From assembly GCA_900554905.1 (NCBI GenBank), contig USJB01000091.1, positions 1 to 5,399 on the forward strand: a stretch of DNA of 5,399 nucleotides, given 5' to 3'. Position numbers and translations under genes: made by a program. Shown piece by piece: positions 1 to 5,399 of the stretch (the first letter of the stretch is position 1; each line of letters starts with the position of its first letter). The DNA comes from an uncultured Collinsella sp. GTDB lineage: Bacteria; Actinomycetota; Coriobacteriia; Coriobacteriales; Coriobacteriaceae. The notes under the pieces were generated by a model, which did no database searches, had not been told where the DNA came from, and worked only from the letters and a program-made list of their open reading frames with translations.

Positions 1-2
1 AG

Positions 3-293
3 TTTGTGGTGGCGGAGTCGTTTGCCGTGCGCCTGCGCGGCATGCTGGGACGGCGGCCGATTGCCGCCAGCGGACTGCCGCTTGTCATGGCGTTTCCGCG
101 TTGTTCCTCGGTTCACACCTGCTTTATGGCCTATCCCATCGACATCGCTTTTATCGACCGTAGCGGCAACGTCCTCGAGCGCTACGAAAACGTCTGCCCC
201 TGGCGTATGTGTTCCTGCCCCGGTGCCTGGGCGGCACTCGAGCGCCCTTCAATCATTGTTTCGTCCGCTGTTCTTCAACGCGTGCCGGCTTAA
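3..293 (+). CDS. DUF192 family protein, 5' end outside the window
   Basis: The frame is open to the left edge and stops at TAA 291-293. Two GTG codons at 6 and 9 could be read as starts, but the conserved domain is already under way there, so the true start is probably upstream. Counting from the GTG at 6, residues 7-15 (AVRLRGMLG) match the opening RxxGL-type motif of DUF192. Residues 36-58 match its core: a hydrophobic segment with FMAYPIDIAFID, equivalent to the family's 'MxNTxxPLDIxFID', then a short G-N-V turn. The segment ends with LER, as the family usually does. The biochemical role of DUF192 is not established; many members are exported or membrane-anchored, but the N-terminus is not visible here. 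Five cysteines lie between residues 33 and 71 (C33, C39, C64, C69, C71). No terminator is visible before the next locus. The family call is fairly secure; the function is unknown. Confidence 0.72.
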   Translation, partial: FVVAESFAVRLRGMLGRRPIAASGLPLVMAFPRCSSVHTCFMAYPIDIAFIDRSGNVLERYENVCPWRMCSCPGAWAALERPSIIVSSAVLQRVPA

Positions 294-296
294 GAA

Positions 297-337
297 TTGG
301 CGACGGCGGAATTTCGTCATACGAAATTGGGTAAGAT
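297..337 (+). promoter_or_regulatory. Candidate promoter/operator of the toxin-antitoxin locus
   Basis: A perfect 7-bp inverted repeat, AATTTCG (310-316) and CGAAATT (322-328) with a 5-nt centre, lies just upstream of the Shine-Dalgarno of the toxin stub. Promoter elements are weak: TTGGCG at 297-302 as a possible -35, and either TACGAA (320-325) or TAAGAT (332-337) as a possible -10. Ribbon-helix-helix antitoxins commonly repress their own promoter by binding such palindromes, so autoregulation by the downstream antitoxin is a reasonable inference. The palindrome is directly visible; its function is not. Confidence 0.4.
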
Positions 338-351
338 GGGGGAGGAAATGC

Positions 352-432
352 ATGGATGTCGAGATTCATCCCAACGCCAAAAAGCACCTGACGGAAGGGG
401 TCGATGATGGGCAAGACATATACGACCGCTAG
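352..432 (+). pseudogene. Remnant 5' end of a toxin gene (26 codons)
   Basis: A strong Shine-Dalgarno (GGGGAGGAA, 339-347) sits 4 nt before ATG 352, better than expected for a chance ORF. The first 15 residues, MDVEIHPNAKKHLTE, resemble the N-terminus (xIEIHPNAKKHG...) of small toxins that I recall lying immediately upstream of this type of ribbon-helix-helix antitoxin. Full toxins of this kind are roughly 80-100 residues. Here, after about codon 15, the frame runs straight through the antitoxin's ribosome-binding site and first codons and stops at TAG 430-432. The simplest reading is an internal deletion that removed most of the toxin and joined its start to the antitoxin leader. The alternative is a short leader peptide that couples translation to the antitoxin, because its stop lies 26 nt inside that gene. 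The homology is from memory and was not searched. Confidence 0.55.
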
Positions 433-691
433 TGGTCAGGTTGTAACGGATGAAATGATTGACGCGTGGTGCGAGTCGTACGAGCGCGGAGAGTTTCCGG
501 ATGGCGAACACACCGTTGGTGGGATCGTGCGTGGACGGCCCCCGCTCTCAGGTGAGGGGACGGCAACGCTGTCGGTCAAGATTCCTCTGGGAATGAAGGA
601 GGCCATTCGTCGACGGGCGGCTGCCGAGGGGATGACGCCAAGTGAGTTTGCCCGTGCGGCTCTGAGCGAAAAACTTCTTGCTGCCGGCTGA
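407..691 (+). CDS. Ribbon-helix-helix antitoxin, apparently without its toxin
   Basis: Protein of 94 residues. Two ATGs are adjacent at 404 and 407; 407 is preferred because GGAAGGGG (393-400) is 6 nt away, while 404 leaves only 3 nt. Residues 1-20 (MGKTYTTASGQVVTDEMIDA) are the characteristic N-terminal part of a family of type II antitoxins in Actinobacteria, which I expect contacts the toxin. Residues 40-48 form a basic proline-rich linker (IVRGRPPLS). Residues 53-60 (TATLSVKIP) look like the DNA-contacting beta strand. They are followed by helix A (about 61-74), an E-G-M-T-P turn and helix B (about 77-92), a complete RHH fold. It probably dimerises on DNA and represses its own promoter; the palindrome at 310-328 is the natural target. 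The partner toxin seems reduced to the stub at 352-432, so this is a solitary antitoxin in this strain. Third positions are less G/C-biased than in metG, as is common for horizontally moving toxin-antitoxin modules. Confidence 0.8.
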   Translation: MGKTYTTASGQVVTDEMIDAWCESYERGEFPDGEHTVGGIVRGRPPLSGEGTATLSVKIPLGMKEAIRRRAAAEGMTPSEFARAALSEKLLAAG

Positions 692-754
692 TGCCTCTGA
701 CGTGCCGATTTATAGAACCGAGGCTGTGCTCAAAAACTTTTTTAAAATTCTCGG

Positions 755-782
755 TTGACCGGAACGCGTCCTTGGTTATACT
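755..782 (+). promoter_or_regulatory. Promoter of tRNA-Phe
   Basis: TTGACC (755-760) and TATACT (777-782) are separated by 16 bp, a near-consensus housekeeping sigma promoter. An A/T-rich stretch (731-749, with runs of A and T) lies just upstream of the -35, as in an UP element. Transcription should start near 789, about 26 nt before the mature tRNA. Confidence 0.8.
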
Positions 783-788
783 AATCAA

Positions 789-803
789 GCCTTGAAACAA
801 GGC
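789..803 (+). other. Hairpin at the 5' end of the tRNA-Phe precursor
   Basis: GCCTTG (789-794) and CAAGGC (798-803) form a perfect 6-bp stem with an AAA loop. It begins about 7 nt after the -10 box, so the primary transcript would start with this hairpin. It could shield the precursor end before RNase P cleavage. The pairing is certain; the role is inferred. Confidence 0.5.
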
Positions 804-814
804 ACACCTCAAAT

Positions 815-887
<73 letters not shown>

Positions 888-900
888 CCTTGAATTGACT

Positions 901-930
901 AGGACCTCTGCAAAGGGGTCCTTTTCTTTT
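901..930 (+). terminator. Intrinsic terminator of tRNA-Phe
   Basis: AGGACCTC (901-908) pairs with GGGGTCCT (915-922) over 8 bp, including one G-U, around a 6-nt loop. The tract TTTTCTTTT follows on the 3' side (922-930). It sits 13 nt after the mature tRNA end and makes the tRNA a single-gene transcription unit. Confidence 0.88.
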
Positions 931-1061
931 ATGTGGACCCGCGGAAAATGCATCCCAGTCTTTTGCGAAAAACGGGACGCGCTTTCCGGCGCTTACTTCC
1001 GACGTGCGTGCACATCTCGGGCCCGCCCGCTCAGACATTCCTCCCGCTTTTGCGCCACTTT

Positions 1062-1101
1062 ACAGACCGTTCGGTCGTCTGTCCGCACGCGCGGGTATAC
1101 T
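1062..1101 (+). promoter_or_regulatory. Candidate regulated promoter of the GH5-rsmI unit
   Basis: TATACT at 1096-1101 is a good -10 box, with no convincing -35 at the usual distance. The -35 region is covered by two overlapping dyads: an outer one, ACAGAC (1062-1067) with GTCTGT (1077-1082), and an inner 12-bp palindrome, GACCGTTCGGTC (1065-1076). The ACCG-TT-CGGT core is of the type bound by TetR-family repressors. A weak -35 hidden under an operator suggests repression or activation control. The sequence elements are visible; the regulator is not in the window. The rest of 931-1166 holds no gene I can support. Confidence 0.45.
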
Positions 1102-1130
1102 CAAAACGATACTTTTCCTATGCAATACGA

Positions 1131-1147
1131 TGCAGGCTCGGCCTGCA
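1131..1147 (+). other. Perfect hairpin in the GH5 5' untranslated region
   Basis: TGCAGGC (1131-1137) and GCCTGCA (1141-1147) form a 7-bp stem with a TCG loop, ending 7 nt before the Shine-Dalgarno AAGGGGG (1155-1161). No U-tract follows, so it is not a terminator. It may affect mRNA stability or ribosome access; its function is unknown. Confidence 0.45.
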
Positions 1148-1166
1148 CGATCCGAAGGGGGCAGTG

Positions 1167-2228
1167 ATGGAGAGGATACTCGGCGTTAATCTCTCTGGCT
1201 GGTTTATTCCCGAGCCTTGGGTGACCCCGTCGCTATACGCGGCGACCGGTGCATCCAATGCGGCCGAGCTGCAGGAGGCCATGGGCACCGCCGCCTATAA
1301 CGAGCGCATGCGCCGTCATTACGAGACGTTTGTGAGCGAGGATGATTTCCGTCGCATGGCGCAGATCGGCCTCAACGCCGTGCGCCTGCCGGTGCCTTGG
1401 TATGCCTTTGGCTCACAGGAGTCCGATGCCTCCTACATTTCGGTTGTCGATTACATCGACCGCGCGATTGAGTGGGCTGTCAAGTACAACATTCGCGTGC
1501 TGCTTGACCTGGCGACTGTGCCCGGTGGCCAGGGCGATTCCAACGATTCGCCCGCCACGCCGGAGGCTGTTGCCGAGTGGCATTCGTCCACCAACGGCCG
1601 TCACGTTGCGCTCGATGTGCTCGAGCGCCTGGCCAATCGCTACGGCGAGGCCGAGAGCCTGCTAGGCATCGAGCTGTTGGATACGCCGCAGATGAGCGTA
1701 CGCAAGAGTCTCTTTACCATGACGGACGGTATTCCGGCGCACTACCTGCGCAACTTCTATCGCGATGCCTACGAGCTCGTCCGTTCGTATATGCCCGAGG
1801 ATAAGATCGTCGTCTTCTCGTCTTCGGGGCATCCCAGCGAGTGGAAGCATTTTATGCGCGGCGCTAAGTACAAGAACGTCTACATGGACCTTCACCTGTA
1901 CCATTACCGCGACGAGTATGCGCTCGACATCACGAGCCCCCGCGGTCTGACGACGGCGATTTCGCGCAACAAGCGCGAGCTTAAAGAGGCGATTTCGACT
2001 GGGTTCCCCGTGCTGGTGGGCGAATGGTCGGGCGCGGCGATCTTTGCCAACTCGTCGGTTACGCCCGAGGGCCGCAATGCCTACGAGCGCGTGTTTATCG
2101 CCAACCAGTTGGCATCGTTTGCGCCGGCGGCTGGCTGGTTCTTCCAAACGTGGAAGACCGAGAAGCGTATTGCAGCATGGGACGCCCGCGCGGCGCTCGG
2201 CACGCTCGAGCGCGGCATGATTGAATAG
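1167..2228 (+). CDS. GH5 (exo-1,3-beta-glucanase-like) protein with an incomplete active site
   Basis: Protein of 353 residues; ATG 1167 is chosen because AAGGGGG (1155-1161) lies 5 nt upstream and homology begins at once. The frame is open back to 933, but those 78 codons show no family similarity. The fold follows GH5 subfamily 9 throughout: GVNLSGWFIPEPWVTPSLY (6-24), the R73 motif NAVRLPVPW, strand LLDL (112-115), GIELL (167-171), DLHLYHY (241-247) with H243 and Y245, the nucleophile motif LVGEWSGA with E286 (283-290), and AGWFFQTWKTE (322-332). The family motif LLNEP, carrying the general acid/base Glu, reads LLDTP here (D172, T173). The usual DLHGAPGSQNG reads DLATVPGGQG, losing its conserved His (A116). 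The nucleophile is retained. No signal peptide or membrane segment is visible, so the protein should be cytoplasmic, whereas most family enzymes act on external glucans. It may be a pseudoenzyme that binds a glycan, or an enzyme with altered chemistry. The family call is secure; activity is doubtful. Confidence 0.85.
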   Translation: MERILGVNLSGWFIPEPWVTPSLYAATGASNAAELQEAMGTAAYNERMRRHYETFVSEDDFRRMAQIGLNAVRLPVPWYAFGSQESDASYISVVDYIDRAIEWAVKYNIRVLLDLATVPGGQGDSNDSPATPEAVAEWHSSTNGRHVALDVLERLANRYGEAESLLGIELLDTPQMSVRKSLFTMTDGIPAHYLRNFYRDAYELVRSYMPEDKIVVFSSSGHPSEWKHFMRGAKYKNVYMDLHLYHYRDEYALDITSPRGLTTAISRNKRELKEAISTGFPVLVGEWSGAAIFANSSVTPEGRNAYERVFIANQLASFAPAAGWFFQTWKTEKRIAAWDARAALGTLERGMIE

Positions 2229-2234
2229 GTTGAT

Positions 2235-3113
2235 ATGACGCAAAACAGCGCCCATACGGGCAAACTCTATGTGGTCGGCACGCCCATCGGCAACCTGGGC
2301 GACCTGTCCCCGCGCGTGGGCGAAGCCTTTGCCGCTGCCGATGTCATCTGCTGCGAAGACACGCGTGTGACGTCAAAGCTGCTGATGCACCTGGGCATTT
2401 CCAAGCCGCTTGTCCGTTGTGACGAGAATGTGATCGCCAGCCGCGCCGCCGGCCTGGTTGACCGTCTGCTGGCGGGGGAGACCCTCGCCTTTGCCTCGGA
2501 CGCCGGCATGCCGAGCGTGTCCGATCCCGGCCAGGCGCTAGTTGAGGCGGCGCGTGAGGCCGATGTGCCCGTCGAAGTTATTCCCGGGCCCTCTGCTTGC
2601 GTCACGGCACTTGTTTCGTCCGGCATTCCCTGCGAGCATTTCTTCTTCGAAGGCTTTTTGGGTCGCAAGCACGGCGACCGCGTGCGCCGACTGCAGCGCC
2701 TTGCCGTCGTCCCCGGCGCGCTCATCTTCTACGAGTCTCCACATCGCATCGTCGCGACGCTCGAGGCCGTGGCCGAGGTCTTTCCCCAGCGCGATGTCGC
2801 CGTCTGCCGCGAGCTCACCAAACTGCACGAGGAAGTCTTGCGTGGATCCGCCGCCCAGCTAACCGAGGAGCTGCGTGCTCGCGGCGAGGTAAAGGGCGAG
2901 ATTGCGCTGGTCATCGCGCCGCCGAGCGAGGGTGAGGAGGCCGGTATCGTGCCGGTTGGCGCCGCGGCAGCGGATCCCGACGAGGCCCTGCGCGAGGATA
3001 TCCGCGCCGCGCTCGAGGAGGGGGAGCCCGCGTCTGCGGTGGCCAAGCGCCTGTCTCAGAAGTATTCGCGCCGCAAGCGCGATGTCTATGCCATGGTGCT
3101 CGATATGCAATAG
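2235..3113 (+). CDS. rsmI: 16S rRNA (cytidine-1402-2'-O)-methyltransferase RsmI
   Basis: RsmI uses S-adenosylmethionine to 2'-O-methylate C1402 of 16S rRNA in the ribosomal P site. The 292-residue length is normal. Visible tetrapyrrole-methylase-fold motifs: VVGTPIGNLGD (13-23), CEDTR (40-44), FASDAGMPSVSDPG (86-99, SAM-binding loop), VIPGPSA (115-121), FYESPHRI (165-172), CRELTKLHEE (191-200) and GEIALVI (221-227). An acidic, Ala-rich linker (231-252) leads to a C-terminal helical domain (253-292, RRKRDVYAMVL) typical of the family. The start ATG 2235 is 6 nt after the GH5 stop and has only a weak Shine-Dalgarno (TAGGT), so translation probably depends on coupling to the GH5 gene, and the two are likely co-transcribed. 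metG follows 69 nt later, apparently with its own promoter. Confidence 0.96.
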   Translation: MTQNSAHTGKLYVVGTPIGNLGDLSPRVGEAFAAADVICCEDTRVTSKLLMHLGISKPLVRCDENVIASRAAGLVDRLLAGETLAFASDAGMPSVSDPGQALVEAAREADVPVEVIPGPSACVTALVSSGIPCEHFFFEGFLGRKHGDRVRRLQRLAVVPGALIFYESPHRIVATLEAVAEVFPQRDVAVCRELTKLHEEVLRGSAAQLTEELRARGEVKGEIALVIAPPSEGEEAGIVPVGAAAADPDEALREDIRAALEEGEPASAVAKRLSQKYSRRKRDVYAMVLDMQ

Positions 3114-3137
3114 ATGGAGGATATCCAGCCCTTGCGT

Positions 3138-3143
3138 TAGAAT
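3138..3143 (+). promoter_or_regulatory. Candidate -10 box of metG
   Basis: TAGAAT matches the -10 consensus at five of six positions and lies 39 nt before the Shine-Dalgarno-bearing end of the 69-nt rsmI-metG gap. No good -35 is present 16-18 bp upstream (that stretch reads TGGAGGA). TTGCGT at 3132-3137 abuts it and is too close to pair with it. metG may also be transcribed from the upstream operon. Confidence 0.35.
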
Positions 3144-3182
3144 CATCCCCTGTATGCAACGTTTTTCTGGAGGACAAACCCC

Positions 3183-4784
<1,602 letters not shown>

Positions 4785-4823
4785 GCCGCCGCGCGCCATA
4801 TCGGCAATTTGCTGTTTAGCTGT

Positions 4824-4859
4824 AAGGGCATGGCCGCCACGGTCCATGCCCTTTTGTTT
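4824..4859 (+). terminator. Intrinsic terminator after metG
   Basis: AAGGGCATGG (4824-4833) pairs perfectly with CCATGCCCTT (4844-4853) around a 10-nt loop and is followed by TTTTGTTT. It separates metG from rsmA. Confidence 0.9.
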
Positions 4860-4891
4860 CAAGACGCCGCCATCATGCTAAGGAGGCAACC

Positions 4892-5399
4892 ATGACAACT
4901 TCGCCTTTGGCAAACCCCACGGCCACCAGGGAGCTGCTAGAGGAGTTTGGCCTTGCGACTAAGCATCGCCTGGGCCAGAACTTTCTAATCGACAATCATG
5001 TGATCGAGCGTATCTGCGAGCTTGCCGAGCTTGCAGGTGACGAGCGCGTACTCGAGGTGGGTCCGGGTTGCGGCACGTTGACACTTGCGTTGCTGCAGGA
5101 GGCGGCGTGCGTTACGTCGATCGAGGCCGATCCCGAGCTTGAGCCGGTGCTTGACGCCCACGCCGCCGACTATGCCAACTTCCGCTTTATCATGGGCGAC
5201 GCGCTCAGGGTGACGCCGGAGCAGATTGAGCAGGTTGCGGGCGGTGAGCCGACGGTATTTGTCGCGAACCTGCCCTATAACGTGGCGGCGACGATCATCC
5301 TGCAGTTCTTCCAGACGATGCCCGCGCTCAAGCGCGCCGTCGTCATGGTTCAAAAGGAGGTTGCCGATCGCATTGCCGCAGTGCCGGGCAATAAGACCT
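4892..5399 (+). CDS. rsmA: 16S rRNA adenine-1518/1519 dimethyltransferase RsmA (KsgA), 3' end outside the window
   Basis: KsgA/RsmA dimethylates A1518 and A1519 in the 3' hairpin of 16S rRNA, a late check in 30S subunit assembly. Only the first 169 codons are present; the frame is still open at the right edge, and full proteins are about 270-300 residues. ATG 4892 follows AAGGAGG (4880-4886) by 5 nt. Visible family motifs: KHRLGQNFLID (24-34), the SAM-binding loop VLEVGPGCGTLTLAL (53-67), the acidic residue of motif II in SIEADPEL (76-83), GDA (102-104), the catalytic motif NLPYN (126-130) and MVQKEVADRI (152-161). The 107-nt gap behind metG is mostly occupied by the metG terminator. I see no good promoter in the short space after it (4860-4890), so expression may rely on read-through or on a non-consensus promoter. 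Confidence 0.97.
   Translation, partial: MTTSPLANPTATRELLEEFGLATKHRLGQNFLIDNHVIERICELAELAGDERVLEVGPGCGTLTLALLQEAACVTSIEADPELEPVLDAHAADYANFRFIMGDALRVTPEQIEQVAGGEPTVFVANLPYNVAATIILQFFQTMPALKRAVVMVQKEVADRIAAVPGNKT

Noticed and set aside
4..432. 142-codon + frame covering the DUF192 region and the toxin stub as one protein
   Set aside because: The first 116 codons are out of frame with the DUF192 coding sequence and show no family features. Only the last 26 codons, behind their own Shine-Dalgarno, are meaningful.
933..1166. 78-codon N-terminal extension of the GH5 protein
   Set aside because: It contains the operator-like palindrome, the -10 box and the hairpin, has no family similarity, and is followed by a good Shine-Dalgarno at ATG 1167.
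1662..2255. 197-codon open frame on the - strand opposite the GH5 gene
   Set aside because: Antisense shadow of a well-conserved GH5 coding region, with no recognisable domain.

Overview
The window is ordinary chromosomal sequence from a high-GC Gram-positive bacterium. The gene order (rsmI-metG-rsmA), the strong preference for G or C at third codon positions in metG, and the style of the DUF192, GH5 and toxin-antitoxin proteins suggest Coriobacteriia, most likely a Collinsella-type gut bacterium. That assignment rests on resemblance only; no search was run. Every gene I can support is on the + strand.

Layout. (1) The left edge (to 293) holds the 3' part of a DUF192-family gene that enters from outside the window. 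(2) 297-691 is a small toxin-antitoxin locus. A palindromic operator candidate precedes a 26-codon stub that looks like the beginning of a toxin gene. The stub runs directly into an intact ribbon-helix-helix antitoxin gene, so the locus appears to have lost its toxin by internal deletion. (3) 755-930 is a self-contained tRNA-Phe(GAA) unit with promoter, leader hairpin, tRNA and intrinsic terminator. The tRNA has an unpaired U-C at acceptor position 4:69. (4) 931-1166 is a non-coding leader with a TetR-like operator candidate, a -10 box and a perfect hairpin just before the Shine-Dalgarno. (5) 1167-2228 encodes a cytoplasmic GH5 (exo-1,3-beta-glucanase-like) protein whose active site is incomplete. 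(6) 2235-3113 is rsmI, 6 nt behind the GH5 gene. (7) 3183-4784 is metG, followed by a strong intrinsic terminator. (8) 4892 to the right edge is the 5' part of rsmA (ksgA).

How the genes fit together. rsmI, metG and rsmA are housekeeping translation genes: two 16S rRNA methyltransferases and a tRNA synthetase. The tRNA-Phe gene fits the same theme. The GH5 protein is the odd member. It carries a possibly regulated promoter, sits tightly upstream of rsmI, and lacks the general acid/base Glu and at least two other conserved active-site residues of its family.

I found no mobile element, CRISPR array, integrase or large repeat. The points most worth a second look are the GH5 active-site substitutions, the apparent toxin deletion leaving a solitary antitoxin, and the mismatched acceptor stem of the tRNA-Phe gene.
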